From Chloroflexi bacterium GWB2_49_20 (GTDB lineage: Bacteria > Chloroflexota > Anaerolineae > Anaerolineales > Villigracilaceae), in contig MGMF01000021.1 of assembly GCA_001796335.1 (NCBI GenBank), positions 248,001 to 312,000 of the forward strand: a DNA stretch of 64,000 nucleotides. The letters run 5' to 3'. Below the pieces are notes generated by a model, which had not been told where the DNA came from, searched no databases, and was given only the letters and a program-made list of their open reading frames with translations. Made by a program: the position numbers and the translations under genes. This document shows positions 17,355-27,068 of this stretch, piece by piece (position 1 is the stretch's first letter; the number at the start of each line of letters is the position of its first letter).

Positions 17355-17888
17355 TTACTTGAAACCTAAAAACAATGCCAGGATGGATGCGTTCATCTCG
17401 ACCTCATCCTGATCAACTTGATAGCTTTGATCGGCATTTGACCTTTCACGCAAAGCCCTCCACAAGGTTTGCCTTTCATCACTCTTCACAACCAGTTCGT
17501 TGATCGTCCTGGCCTGAAGAATATATTCCCCGGTTGTATAAAGAAAAGTTAATCTCTTCCAGGATTCCGTCAAAATTGGATAGTCCAGCCTTTCAAGGCT
17601 TCCAATCTGGATCTTATAGTATTCCTCCCGTGCGTGAGGGTGATCCGGTTCATCCCGCAATAGTTCCGCTCGCGAGGTTAACTCATTCCCGCGCACCTCA
17701 GCAACAAATTCAATTCGTGCTCCGCCCTCGCCAAAAGAGGCCGGTTGATAAAATGCCAGGTAGTCAACTGCCACCAGTTTCGGCGCAGTCCGCAAGGGGA
17801 TGCGATACCAACCCAGCAACCTAGCAATTTCCAGGTCACGCGGCTTGGGCAAGAGACAGACCAGCACAAGGGAAGTTGGATTCAACAT
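17355..17888 (-). CDS. Conserved protein of unknown function
   Basis: 177 aa, soluble, convergent with the permease. I do not recognise a domain. The N-terminal text (VLVCLLPKPRDLEIARLLGWYRIPL, with APKLVAVDYLAFYQPASFG) followed by EEYYKIQIGSLERLDYPI looks like a nucleic-acid or small-molecule binding protein of a conserved but unnamed family. No signal peptide. Coding character is supported by a sensible acidic/basic composition and complete open frame. Confidence 0.55.
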   Translation of the reverse strand: MLNPTSLVLVCLLPKPRDLEIARLLGWYRIPLRTAPKLVAVDYLAFYQPASFGEGGARIEFVAEVRGNELTSRAELLRDEPDHPHAREEYYKIQIGSLERLDYPILTESWKRLTFLYTTGEYILQARTINELVVKSDERQTLWRALRERSNADQSYQVDQDEVEMNASILALFLGFK

Positions 17889-17977
17889 GGATTAACTTTA
17901 CACCAGAAATGAAATTGGCTCAACAGCCATTCCTATTTAAATTTCCACAATTGCGCATTTGCCTTAACAAATCAAAC

Positions 17978-18005
17978 CGGGACTGAATTTAGAATCCAGT
18001 CCCGG
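17978..18005 (-). terminator. Terminator after the PLP-enzyme gene
   Basis: Perfect stem CCGGGACTG/CAGTCCCGG (17978-17986 and 17997-18005), 32 bases downstream of the stop at 18037 on the minus strand, followed by TTTGATTTGTT. Confidence 0.7.
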
Positions 18006-18036
18006 CTGTGGGTTTGGTTTTATGGGTTACAGGTAA

Positions 18037-19503
18037 TTATTGAATTCCGACTTCTTTGTTGAACTCTTCAATCAAATTGTCTATTTCGCCAACCTGATCC
18101 TGAACGCCGGTCCAATAATCGGGTTGGTACCACATCTCCTGGATCTCGGCATAAGTCTTGCCTTGCTGTTCAACCCAGGTGAAGTATTTCAGGTTATGGA
18201 TTCTGCGACGATCTGTATACCTTAATTCAAGCAGATTATCGGTTGATTGACCGTGTAGATAACGGGAAAAATCTGCAGCAGCATCCTTTTCGGAATATTC
18301 ACCAAACTCTGCATGCATTTCCTTCAAGCGGGATCGATATAATTCCATCGAATCCGTCAGGACCGTGATCATAATGTCGTTTTCATCCATCTCATAGTAT
18401 TTTGCAGCCTTGATAGCAGAAAGAACATTCGAAATTCCGGAAAATCCCAACAGATCAAGATTCGAAATGGTTTCGTCATCAACACCCTTCGATGCAAGGA
18501 ATTTTCTACCGGCAGGTTCATTGAAAAGGCGTGACAAGTTAACCACAGCGTTATCATCAATTGCCACAACCATGTCGGTATTTTTGGAATTATGGATCCA
18601 GGGTACATGCTTGTCGCCAATCCCCTCAATTCGGTGAGCGCCAAAGCCATTCTCAAGCAAAGTCGGACACTGGAGCGCTTCACTGGCAACGATCTTGCTG
18701 TCCGGGAAAAGCTGCTTCATATAGTCCCCACTGGCAATTGTACCGGCTGATCCGGTCGCAGATGCCACGCCTCGATAGCGACCTTTTGAACCTGCCACCT
18801 TCTCGAATACTTCCTGCATGGCATGACCAGTGATCTCATAATGCCATAAATAATTTCCAAATTCGTCAAATTGGTTAAAGATCATCAGGTCTTGACCGGA
18901 TTTTCTCAACTCCCAACACTTATCAAATATCTCTTTAACATTGGATTCACTTCCGGGAGTTTTAATGGTTTCACCAGCAATACTCGCCAACCACTCAAAT
19001 CGCTCCGTGGACATACCCTCCGGAAGGATTGCAATAGATTCACATCCCAAGAGAGCTGAATCATAAGCGCCACCCCGGCAGTAATTACCGGTGCTCGGCC
19101 AGACGGCTTTTTGTGAAGTTGGGTCAAATTGACCGGTAACCAACCTTGGCACCAGGCAGGAGAAGGCTGCCCCTACTTTATGGGCTCCGGTTGGAAACCA
19201 CTTTCCAACCAATACGATGATGCGGGCTGAAACGCCGGTCAAAGCTGATGGAAGCTCAAGGAAATTGACACCCCCAAAGCCTCCCCCTTTTACCTTTGGT
19301 TCATTATGCCAGGTTATTCGAAACAGGTTGCGCGGGTCAACATCCCACAAGCCGACATCTTTCAACGATTCCTTTACTCTGGCAGGAATTTTGGCAGGGT
19401 CTTTCATCTGGGCGTAGGTTGGGATGATAATTTTTTTCTCGCGGGCGCGCTTAATGGCACGCGCTCTTCTGCTTTGGTCAACCGTAAGTTCTATGCTTGT
19501 CAT
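18037..19503 (-). CDS. PLP-dependent enzyme, tryptophan-synthase-beta fold
   Basis: 488 aa from the ATG at 19503, preceded by AAGGAG; the longer frame to 19608 has no SD. Fold type II features: PLP lysine in GAHKVGAAF (the full context is WFPTGAHKVG), a Ser/Asn phosphate loop ATGSAGTIASG, and GFSGISNVLSA. The protein is longer than cysteine or threonine synthases, with a C-terminal extension. Substrate is unknown. In E. coli the purine cluster includes YgeX, a diaminopropionate ammonia-lyase of the same fold, so this gene could play an analogous part; I have no motif that proves it. Confidence 0.75.
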   Translation of the reverse strand: MTSIELTVDQSRRARAIKRAREKKIIIPTYAQMKDPAKIPARVKESLKDVGLWDVDPRNLFRITWHNEPKVKGGGFGGVNFLELPSALTGVSARIIVLVGKWFPTGAHKVGAAFSCLVPRLVTGQFDPTSQKAVWPSTGNYCRGGAYDSALLGCESIAILPEGMSTERFEWLASIAGETIKTPGSESNVKEIFDKCWELRKSGQDLMIFNQFDEFGNYLWHYEITGHAMQEVFEKVAGSKGRYRGVASATGSAGTIASGDYMKQLFPDSKIVASEALQCPTLLENGFGAHRIEGIGDKHVPWIHNSKNTDMVVAIDDNAVVNLSRLFNEPAGRKFLASKGVDDETISNLDLLGFSGISNVLSAIKAAKYYEMDENDIMITVLTDSMELYRSRLKEMHAEFGEYSEKDAAADFSRYLHGQSTDNLLELRYTDRRRIHNLKYFTWVEQQGKTYAEIQEMWYQPDYWTGVQDQVGEIDNLIEEFNKEVGIQ

Positions 19504-19675
19504 TCCGGATTTCTCCTTGGTTTTAATATGGGAAGTTGTCAGACAATCAATATTATACCATTTTCGTAAGGTTTTTATTCTCATCAACCTGATTACAAAC
19601 CAAAACAAACATTATGCATTCATTGGGTGATTGTAGGGTCTTTTTAATGTATATCCATACAGAATCATGTATTAT

Positions 19676-19890
19676 AAGAGTGATGGAACGCTTCTAGTGT
19701 TAAAGGAGGTGCAAATCGAAAATCTAGTGGAAGTACCGAAAGGAGAGAAGACCGGGTAAGCACTCCTGGCAGCCAGCCTTACACAAGCGCCAGACGTTTA
19801 CCAAAACGAATTTGGTCTTTCCCTCTCTTCTCTCTAAAATCTAAAGTAGTTTTTCCTGGCGGATGGGCAACCCCCATCCGCCCCATTTTA
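19676..19890 (+). ncRNA. Candidate structured non-coding RNA of unknown class
   Basis: A 500-base gap without a gene holds a promoter-like TATTATAAG (19670-19678), a multibranch foldable region and a terminator. Pairings seen by eye: AAGACC (19748-19753) with GGTCTT (19814-19819), extended by GAGA/TCTC; inside it GTAAG/CTTAC with a CTGG/CCAG tip, and CGTTT/AAACG. A 10-bp terminator stem GGCGGATGGG/CCCATCCGCC (19858-19867, 19873-19882) follows. The next gene downstream is on the opposite strand, so a cis-riboswitch is unlikely. It does not match 6S, SRP, tmRNA or a riboswitch that I can recognise. Confidence 0.45.
19858..19890 (+). terminator. Terminator of the candidate ncRNA
   Basis: Perfect 10-bp GC-rich stem with a five-base loop, followed by CCATTTTAATT. 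Confidence 0.65.
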
Positions 19891-19910
19891 ATTATTTCCT
19901 CCTAAGAAAC

Positions 19911-19990
19911 TGTTGTCACTGCGAGGAACGAAGCAGTCGCATGGCTATGCGGGGATTGCCACGCTCGAAGAACACTCGCTCGCAATGACA
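19911..19990. repeat. REP-like palindrome (TGTCACTGCGAGG ... GCTCGCAATGACA)
   Basis: Imperfect inverted repeat with ends TTGTCACTGCGAGG and GCTCGCAATGACAG and an inner GATTGCCACGCTCGAAG segment. This CATTGCGAGC/GATTGCCACG pattern is a widespread bacterial REP/MITE type associated with RAYT transposases. It lies after the stop of the methyltransferase gene and may also stop transcription. Confidence 0.75.
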
Positions 19991-20005
19991 GAAATTTTGT
20001 TTCTA

Positions 20006-20878
20006 TCAGATTGAACAGCGGCGTTCTTCCGCTGTGGATTTACTCGCAATAATGACAAACATACCATCGAGTTGTTGGTTCTGACTACCCGTCAGGGATG
20101 GGTAAAAATCAATGTCTCTGAATCCTGCAGACTTCATTAAGCTAATGAACTGGCTCTCTTCATATGCCTGTGTGCAGTTGATATACAAATTTATGTCCTT
20201 ATTGGTTTCCTCGATAACATAATAGCGCTCAATCGCAATTGCGTCTTCTTCGTTCCAAAAGCTTTCAGTCAGGCATAAATACGGTTCATCCGAGAATAAT
20301 CCATTTTTTTCTGAATACCAGACGGATGGTTGGTTGCCCAATTGCTCTACAGCATCGAAACTGGGAACCTCAAGTAATATTTTCCCACCTGGCTTAAGAG
20401 CCTGGAAGGATTTGGCCAGGATCAAACAGGCATCCTCGGGCTCAAATGTATTGAATTCGCTAAAAACGAACATTACAAGGTCAAAATCTACACCATAATT
20501 GGCTGTCCGGATATCCTCGTGACGATAAACGCAGGCGAGTTTTTTTTGAATCGCCTTTGTGCTTGCATACTCAATGGATGCTGGTGAAAAATCGATACCC
20601 TCGCATTCATGGCCAAATTCAGCCAATCGACTTGAATATAATCCCGGGCCGCAGCCCAGGTCCAGGATCTTAGAAGGTTGATCTGCCAATACAAAATGAT
20701 GGATCCAATCCACGTGCTTTTTAATCAATTTTGTGCGCCGACTGGCAGCATCATATCTTTGGGACAAGTGTTCCCGTAACATTCGTCGACTTATTTGTGG
20801 ATCATCCCAGGGGATTTTTCCATGTTCCTTCATAAGGGAAGGATCCATATTTCTATTAATAATTTGCTGGATATTCAA
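20006..20878 (-). CDS. Class I SAM-dependent methyltransferase
   Basis: 290 aa. Motif I ILDLGCGPGLYSSRL (about residues 68-82), followed by the acidic residue in CEGIDFSPASIEYA and motif IV-like FDLVMFVFSEFNTF. This is the methyltransferase domain 25 type; the substrate is not evident. It is the last gene of a run of same-strand genes that begins at the transporter and XDH genes; 19 bases separate it from the glycosyltransferase gene, so the two are likely cotranscribed. A REP palindrome follows its stop. Confidence 0.85.
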   Translation of the reverse strand: MNIQQIINRNMDPSLMKEHGKIPWDDPQISRRMLREHLSQRYDAASRRTKLIKKHVDWIHHFVLADQPSKILDLGCGPGLYSSRLAEFGHECEGIDFSPASIEYASTKAIQKKLACVYRHEDIRTANYGVDFDLVMFVFSEFNTFEPEDACLILAKSFQALKPGGKILLEVPSFDAVEQLGNQPSVWYSEKNGLFSDEPYLCLTESFWNEEDAIAIERYYVIEETNKDINLYINCTQAYEESQFISLMKSAGFRDIDFYPSLTGSQNQQLDGMFVIIASKSTAEERRCSI

Positions 20879-20897
20879 AGTTCATCTCCAGGGTAGA

Positions 20898-21836
20898 TCA
20901 ATCTTCTGGAGCATTACGAATAATATATAGTGGCCTGCCTTTGGCTTCATCATACAGGCGGCCAATGTATTCTCCCAAAATACCCAGGGAGATTAATTGA
21001 ACACCGCCCAGAAATAGTACAGCGATTAATGTGCTGGCCTGTCCGGAAAAAGCCTGTGAGCCTGTCAGCCTAAGAATGATCATGACAGGGATGGCGATGA
21101 TGCTGACGCCAGCTGAAATAAACCCAAAATAGGATGCAAGCTGCAGGGGAAAATACGAAAAACCTGTGATCGCATTCAAAGCTAATTTAAGCATTTTCTT
21201 GAATGGGTATTTTGTCTGACCTGCAAACCTGACAGCTCGTTTGTACGCCACACCTACTTGCTTAAAACCAACCCAGGCAGCCATACCGCGTGGAAAACGG
21301 TGGCGTTCCCGCATGGTTTTGAGTACATTCACCACCTTGCGATCCAATAAACGGAAATCACCTGTATCCATTGGTATCTTCACATCGGTGATCCGGTAAA
21401 TTAACCTGTAGAAAATGGAGGCTGTGATTTTCTTAAACCAGGTCTCTCCTTCCCTTTCAGAGCGCACAGCATAAACCACTTCGTAGCCCTCTTTCCATTT
21501 CGCTATCAACTCCGGGATGACCTCCGGAGGGTCTTGCAAGTCTGCATCAATAATGATGACAGCATCACCACGCGCATAATCCCACCCGGCTGTAACGGCG
21601 ATCTGATGACCAAAATTTCGAGCAAAAATCAATGGGCGTACGCGTTGATCTTTTTCAGCCAACTCAAGGATTTTCCCGGTTGACCCATCTGTGCAACCAT
21701 CATCCACGAGGATCAGCTCCCAGGGATCTCCAACTTTATCCATCGTGGCACAAATCCGACGGTAGAGCTCTGGAATACTCTCAATTTCATTGAAGATGGG
21801 AGCAATGATCGAAGATATTATTCGTTGATCCGCCAT
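20898..21836 (-). CDS. Family 2 glycosyltransferase, GtrB/DPM1-like
   Basis: 312 aa. GT-A motifs: [44 protein letters not shown], and the metal-binding DxD region [13 protein letters not shown]. Two C-terminal membrane helices (about residues 230-285) and the ending [19 protein letters not shown] are typical of bactoprenol-glucosyl or polyprenyl-phosphate mannosyl transferases. It would load a sugar on a lipid carrier at the inner face of the membrane. The start directly follows the stop of the AI-2E-family gene. Confidence 0.9.
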   Translation of the reverse strand: MADQRIISSIIAPIFNEIESIPELYRRICATMDKVGDPWELILVDDGCTDGSTGKILELAEKDQRVRPLIFARNFGHQIAVTAGWDYARGDAVIIIDADLQDPPEVIPELIAKWKEGYEVVYAVRSEREGETWFKKITASIFYRLIYRITDVKIPMDTGDFRLLDRKVVNVLKTMRERHRFPRGMAAWVGFKQVGVAYKRAVRFAGQTKYPFKKMLKLALNAITGFSYFPLQLASYFGFISAGVSIIAIPVMIILRLTGSQAFSGQASTLIAVLFLGGVQLISLGILGEYIGRLYDEAKGRPLYIIRNAPED

Positions 21837-22988
21837 TTAAGCTCCTCCATCCTGTTTTTTTTTCTTCGGGAAGCGCTGTTTAATAACTTCTTCAGATTTG
21901 TCGAAAAAATTCCTGCCATGATCTGAAAAAGGGGATTTCCCCAGGATTCTTCTACGCAGATACCTGGCTATGACAACAGCGGATGCCAACACAGGGATAA
22001 CAATTAATGCACCCAATATTCCCTGGAAAATAATTGCCGTCATGATGGCAACAAACACAAGCCCTTCATGCAGGTGTACGCTGCGCCCCATGATGCGCGG
22101 CCGCAGCCAGATGCTTTTCAGGTTAATCAAAACCACATAAATTGTGACCACCAGCACAGCAAACCAGAAATTCGATATCGGAAGAAAATACGACCCTTCA
22201 ACCAGGGCAACAGCTGTTGCAATTGCTGCTGAAACAAGTGGACCCAACTCGGGTACCAGGCTGAATAAGCCAGCCAGTATGCCAATTATCAATGCGCCTG
22301 GTAAACCGATGGCCAGATACACGACGGTAAAGACCAACCCTACAATGAACATTAGTGCCAATGTACCGCGTAGATATGCCGCCCAGACTTTCTTTATCTG
22401 CATGTAAACATGGACACCGTCCCAATAATATTTACGGGGAGGTAAAAGGCTCAACCACCGGCGGACTTTATTCCAATCCAATAACAAATAGTATATTGTG
22501 ACCATGATGACCAGAAACCAGCCCGCGTTTTTGGATGTGGATTCCAATACTTTAAGTAAATTCTTTGGAATAGCATTGATAAAGGTGGTAAAGGTTTCCC
22601 CAAAATTTGGCAAGAATGGATGGAGGTTGATTGAAAAACCTGCGATGACCAGCGGTTTATTAAAAAAAGAATCCACCAGGCTTGGTATATTTAACAGGTC
22701 AGAGACAAGATTCTCAATTTCCCCCAATAAGATTGGTATCAATGTAGCTGGAATTGCCAGGGCAAAAGCAAGTCCGATAAAATACACCAGGTTTACAACC
22801 AGGCCGTGAGACATGCGTTTGAATTTATTCTCAATCGCATTCACGGCTGGATATAAGATATAAGCAATCAACCCACCAACGATTAATGGTTTAAATAACT
22901 CGCGAACATACCAGGCACCCAATAATAACAAAAAAACGCTAAGCGCTAGAGCAATGTATCGCGCTTCCCGACTCCATTGTTTATTCAT
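21837..22988 (-). CDS. AI-2E family transporter (PerM/YdiK type)
   Basis: 383 aa with about eight membrane segments and the central soluble part. Family signature near the C-terminal half: GLPGALIIGILAGLFSLVPELGPLVSA. Members export small molecules or act as Na+/H+ antiporters; the name AI-2E comes from E. coli TqsA and does not prove signalling here. A basic cytoplasmic tail (RFPKKKKQDGG) ends the protein. The start overlaps the upstream threonine synthase stop by 4 bp. Confidence 0.88.
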   Translation of the reverse strand: MNKQWSREARYIALALSVFLLLLGAWYVRELFKPLIVGGLIAYILYPAVNAIENKFKRMSHGLVVNLVYFIGLAFALAIPATLIPILLGEIENLVSDLLNIPSLVDSFFNKPLVIAGFSINLHPFLPNFGETFTTFINAIPKNLLKVLESTSKNAGWFLVIMVTIYYLLLDWNKVRRWLSLLPPRKYYWDGVHVYMQIKKVWAAYLRGTLALMFIVGLVFTVVYLAIGLPGALIIGILAGLFSLVPELGPLVSAAIATAVALVEGSYFLPISNFWFAVLVVTIYVVLINLKSIWLRPRIMGRSVHLHEGLVFVAIMTAIIFQGILGALIVIPVLASAVVIARYLRRRILGKSPFSDHGRNFFDKSEEVIKQRFPKKKKQDGGA

Positions 22989-24256
22989 AAGATTTTTCTG
23001 ACCGCCTCCAGGGTCGGCTCAATGATCGGCGCATTTGCTACAGACTGCATGACAGCCTTAACATCTTTCAACCCGCTGCCAGTATTCATAACCAGGATTG
23101 GATCGTCAGGTTTAACAAGATTTTTTCTGACGGCTGCAACAAGGCCAGCATATGCGGTTGCGCCTGCCGGTTCAGCAAATATACCTACTCTCCCCAGCTC
23201 TGGGATGGCATTCAATATTTCCGAATCACTCACAGTAATATAGGTTCCACCCGTCTCACGGGCTGCCCGTACTGCCCGAACACCATCGCGCGGCATATCC
23301 ACAGAAATACTGTCTGCCAGGGTTGCCGCAGAAACCGGTTTGATCTCTTCAATCCCCGCATGGAATGCATTGGAAATCGCAGCTGAACCTTCGGCCTGAA
23401 CACCTATGATGCGTGGCATCTGTTCCAACCACCCAATTGCTTGCAAATCTTTAAAACCTTTATGGATTCCCGAGATGATGTTTCCATCCCCGACAGACAC
23501 AAAGATCGTCAAATCAGTCCTCATATTCGATTCTTTTTGTGTTTTTAAAACTTTTTCAAACCACTCCCATATCTCAAATGCGGCTGTCTTTTTACCTTCC
23601 AATGTAAAGGGATTATAGCCCGTATTTCGACAATACCAGCCAAACGCATTTGAGGCCTTGATGCTTAGATCGAATGCGTCATCGTATGTACCATCCACCA
23701 GTAAAACACGCGCTCCAAAAACCAATAATTGCGCCACCTTTGCTGCAGGTGCGGTCTTGGGGGAAAATATAACCGCTTTTTGTCCAACTGCTGCAGCCAT
23801 GCCTGCCAGCGCAGCCCCGGCATTTCCAGTGGATGCGGTCACAAGAATGGGTGGCTGCCCATCCATTCCTGTCATTTTGCGAGTCCGGGCAACTACCACA
23901 GCACTGGCTCGATCTTTAAAAGAAGCAGTAGGATTTCTGCTTTCATCCTTCAACCATAAATGGCTCAAACCAAGTTTTAAAGCTGATTGCTGCAGGTTAA
24001 ATACCGGCGTCCATCCAACGGCTCGCAAAGGGGTCTCATCCCCACCTGGATCAGAAACCGGTAAGAGTGGCAGATAGCGCCATAAAGACCCGTCTGTGCG
24101 GGTTGTTATATCTGCTGGCTGATATTTTTTGCTCAATGCACTGTAATCCAGGATCACATCCAGGTTGCCCCCATCGCGCGGGCAGGTATAAGTGACCTGG
24201 CCTGGCAAGTATTCAGTATTACACAAAGAACATCGATATCCTAAAAATTTATCCAT
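22985..24256 (-). CDS. thrC: Threonine synthase
   Basis: 423 aa from the ATG at 24256 (MDKFLGYRCSLC), chosen because the N-terminal zinc-ribbon-like Cys residues (CSLC ... CPRDGG) begin there; the frame extends to 24319 without need. PLP lysine in NPTASFKDRAS, phosphate loop TASTGNAGAALAG, and SVGDGNIISGIHKG are visible. Converts O-phosphohomoserine to threonine. It overlaps the XDH fusion gene by 8 bp and the transporter gene by 4 bp, an odd placement; a related PLP lyase role in the catabolic operon is possible. Confidence 0.82.
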   Translation of the reverse strand: MDKFLGYRCSLCNTEYLPGQVTYTCPRDGGNLDVILDYSALSKKYQPADITTRTDGSLWRYLPLLPVSDPGGDETPLRAVGWTPVFNLQQSALKLGLSHLWLKDESRNPTASFKDRASAVVVARTRKMTGMDGQPPILVTASTGNAGAALAGMAAAVGQKAVIFSPKTAPAAKVAQLLVFGARVLLVDGTYDDAFDLSIKASNAFGWYCRNTGYNPFTLEGKKTAAFEIWEWFEKVLKTQKESNMRTDLTIFVSVGDGNIISGIHKGFKDLQAIGWLEQMPRIIGVQAEGSAAISNAFHAGIEEIKPVSAATLADSISVDMPRDGVRAVRAARETGGTYITVSDSEILNAIPELGRVGIFAEPAGATAYAGLVAAVRKNLVKPDDPILVMNTGSGLKDVKAVMQSVANAPIIEPTLEAVRKIL

Positions 24257-27053
24257 TTTTGTTTTTAATCTCCCAGAGAAGGACTTCCTGATCCACGGGC
24301 AGACGATCGACACGAACACCTACTGCATTATAAATGGCATTTGTTATAGACGGTACAGTCGGGATACTGACAATTTCTCCAACACCTTTAGCACCATACG
24401 GTCCTTCCTGGGTGGGATGCTCTACAATGAAAGAAGTTATTTGGGGTGTATGGGTAATGGAGGGAATCCGATAACGCGCCAGGCGATCAGTAACCACAAT
24501 TCCCTCTTCTACAATAAAATTCTCAGTTAATGCATGCCCCAAACCCATCATCAGGCCTCCCTCCACCTGCCCCTGCAAACCCAACGGATTGATGGCGCGG
24601 CCGACATCATTGGCAGAGATCACTTGAAGCACGCGCACTTCCCCAGTTTGAGTATTCACCTCCACCTCGGCAGCCTGGGCAGCAAATGAAAAGGCAAAAT
24701 GCATATCCCCAGCCTGCCCAAGCGGCTTTGTTTCAGGCGCCCAATACTCCACCAACGCCCGGGCAGCCTGACCGGAGGCTTGCATATCTGCCACTACGGA
24801 GCCCAGAGGAATTGTTTTCTCCCCGACTTGAGCCAATCCTTCAATAAACTTAACATGCCCGGGGGCAAGGTCGTATTTCTCTGCCAGGGTTGACGTAATT
24901 GCCTGCTTTAAAGATCTGGCTGCCAGGCGGGCGGCATTCCCGGTAACATAAGTCTGGCGCGATGCAGTCGTAGGTCCCCCATCCGGTGTCAGGTCGGTAT
25001 CCATGATCAGGACACGCACATTCTGCGCGTTCACATTCATTTCCTCGGCAACAACCATCTGCAAAACGGTCACCAGACCCTGTCCGAGCTCTGCTGCCGA
25101 TGTGCGCACCTCCAAAGAACCATCCGGATACAATTCCACTTCCGCTCCAGATTTATCCGGAGCACCCCCACCCAGACCGGTGTTTTTGTATGCTGCCGCA
25201 AAACCCCATGCTCTGACCAACTTCCCATTTCGCAAACCATCTTCCACGGTCAAGTTGGGTAAAAATGGATTCGGGCCAGCGCGCCGGATCATTTCATCTC
25301 TTACCTTGTCCATACACTCTGTCAAACCAACGCTTTCACGCAATACCTGCCCTGTATTAGTAATACTGCCCACCTGTAATGCATTTAATCGCCTTAATTC
25401 CACCGGATCCATTTTCAATTTTTCCGCCAACATATCCATCATGCTTTCAACCGCAAATGCAGATTGCAGAACTCCAAAACCTCGAAATGCCCCGGCGGGT
25501 GGATTGTTGGTGTACATGGCATAACAATCTGCCCACACATTTGGAACCTCATAGGGGCCTGCAGAATGGGTGGTGGCACGCGTCATTACCTTTTCCCCAA
25601 GAGATGCGTAAGCGCCGGTATCTCCATACAATTCGGTCTCCACCGCAGTTAAATGACCGTCCCGCCTGGCGCCCAGCTTTACGCGGATGCGGGTGGCATG
25701 CCGTTTGGGATGGACCAACAGACTCTCATGGCGATCAAATAATAACTTAACCGGTCGACCCGTGGCATTCGCCAGCAGGGCGCAGTGGATCTGTCCCATG
25801 ATATCTTCCTTGCCTCCAAAACCTCCGCCCATCAATTGCCCGATCACACGCACACGTTCATCCGGCCAACCAAGAGCACGGGCTACCTGCTCCCGATCCG
25901 CGTATGGGATCTGGGAGCCTACATAGATCTCCATACGCCCATCCAGCCTGGGAACTGCGATGCTGCATTCAGGTTCAATGAAAGCATGATCGGTCATGGA
26001 TGTATAAAAAGTATGCTCCAGGATCACATCTGCTATGTTAAAACCCTCTTCCACATCCCCTTTTCTAACCTTGATGTGCTTGAGTAAATTGCCATTTTTA
26101 TGCAAAACCGGCGCATTGGGTTTGTGCGCCTGGACAGGATCACTTACCACTGGAAGTTCGTCGTATTCAGCTTCGATCAAATACAAGGCTTCCCGGGCGA
26201 TCTCCTGTGTTTCTGCCGCGACAATAGCCACAGTATCCCCCACATAACGGATTCGCTCGCCTACACCCACCATCGACGGCCAATCCGGGATCACCAATCC
26301 ATGGTATACATCCCCGGGAATATCCTGGGCTGTCAATATACTAATCACACCTGGTAAATCTTTGGCCCTGCCAATATCCAGATGCCTTAGGATGGCATGA
26401 GGCACTCCGGCTCGCTTGGCTGCTGCAAAAAGCATGTCCTTAAATTTAAGATCATCCGTAAAGATTGCTTTCCCGGTAACTTTTTCAACAGCATCCGGGC
26501 GAACCTGGATTTGACCAATGACCCTGTTTTTATTTTCCGCAATTGACAGCTCCACCGGAGCCACCGGTTGACCAGTCCTCAACGAATCAGCAGCCGCCTG
26601 GATGGCACTTTCAATGGAAGGATAGCCAGCACACCGGCACAGGGTATCTTTAAGTGCATATCGGATTTCCTGGGAGGTCGGAGTCTGGTTTTGCTCCAGC
26701 AAAGCGTATGAAGTCATAATTTGTCCGGGGATGCAGAAACCACACTGGACTGCTCCGTGTGTTACGAATGCCTCCTGAAGCGGATGTAAATGGATTCCTT
26801 TATTATCCTGCTTCGCCAGTCCTTCTATCGTTACTATGTTTTTCCCCTGGGCGCGTTCTGCTGGATAGATACACGAAAGTACCGGTTCAGAGTCGATCAC
26901 GACTGTGCACGCTCCACATTCCGCTTCGTTGCAACCAATTTTGGTACCGGTTAAATTCAACCGATATCGCAACAGGTCTGCCAGGGTTTCCCCCGGAATT
27001 ATTGGCAATTCATAATTAGTTCCATTCACATTAAGGTTCAAAATATTTTCCAT
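24249..27053 (-). CDS. Xanthine dehydrogenase, FeS and molybdenum subunits fused
   Basis: 934 aa. Residues about 1-80: plant-type 2Fe-2S domain (CNEAECGACTVV). About 80-160: second 2Fe-2S domain (VQCGFCIPGQIMTSY, CRCAGYPS). About 175 onward: aldehyde oxidase/xanthine dehydrogenase hammerhead and molybdopterin-binding domains with GGGFGGKED and the C-terminal catalytic Glu in GVGEIVSIP. Hydroxylates purines such as hypoxanthine or xanthine with the Mo-pterin cofactor. The FAD subunit is encoded just upstream, so the enzyme is a two-gene form. A related aldehyde or nicotinate hydroxylase cannot be fully excluded, but the purine genes around it favour XDH. Confidence 0.88.
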   Translation of the reverse strand: MENILNLNVNGTNYELPIIPGETLADLLRYRLNLTGTKIGCNEAECGACTVVIDSEPVLSCIYPAERAQGKNIVTIEGLAKQDNKGIHLHPLQEAFVTHGAVQCGFCIPGQIMTSYALLEQNQTPTSQEIRYALKDTLCRCAGYPSIESAIQAAADSLRTGQPVAPVELSIAENKNRVIGQIQVRPDAVEKVTGKAIFTDDLKFKDMLFAAAKRAGVPHAILRHLDIGRAKDLPGVISILTAQDIPGDVYHGLVIPDWPSMVGVGERIRYVGDTVAIVAAETQEIAREALYLIEAEYDELPVVSDPVQAHKPNAPVLHKNGNLLKHIKVRKGDVEEGFNIADVILEHTFYTSMTDHAFIEPECSIAVPRLDGRMEIYVGSQIPYADREQVARALGWPDERVRVIGQLMGGGFGGKEDIMGQIHCALLANATGRPVKLLFDRHESLLVHPKRHATRIRVKLGARRDGHLTAVETELYGDTGAYASLGEKVMTRATTHSAGPYEVPNVWADCYAMYTNNPPAGAFRGFGVLQSAFAVESMMDMLAEKLKMDPVELRRLNALQVGSITNTGQVLRESVGLTECMDKVRDEMIRRAGPNPFLPNLTVEDGLRNGKLVRAWGFAAAYKNTGLGGGAPDKSGAEVELYPDGSLEVRTSAAELGQGLVTVLQMVVAEEMNVNAQNVRVLIMDTDLTPDGGPTTASRQTYVTGNAARLAARSLKQAITSTLAEKYDLAPGHVKFIEGLAQVGEKTIPLGSVVADMQASGQAARALVEYWAPETKPLGQAGDMHFAFSFAAQAAEVEVNTQTGEVRVLQVISANDVGRAINPLGLQGQVEGGLMMGLGHALTENFIVEEGIVVTDRLARYRIPSITHTPQITSFIVEHPTQEGPYGAKGVGEIVSIPTVPSITNAIYNAVGVRVDRLPVDQEVLLWEIKNKNG

Positions 27054-27068
27054 GATATTTATCCAGGA

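Noticed and set aside
19711-19757. 16-codon open frame with GTG start and AAAGGAGG inside the ncRNA candidate
   Set aside because: The SD overlaps the start codon, spacing is impossible, and the region lies in predicted RNA stems.
19676-19890. Identification of this RNA as 6S, SRP RNA or tmRNA
   Set aside because: No GGAAGG/AGCA loop of SRP, no tRNA-like ends or tag frame of tmRNA, and the multibranch fold does not look like the 6S long hairpin.
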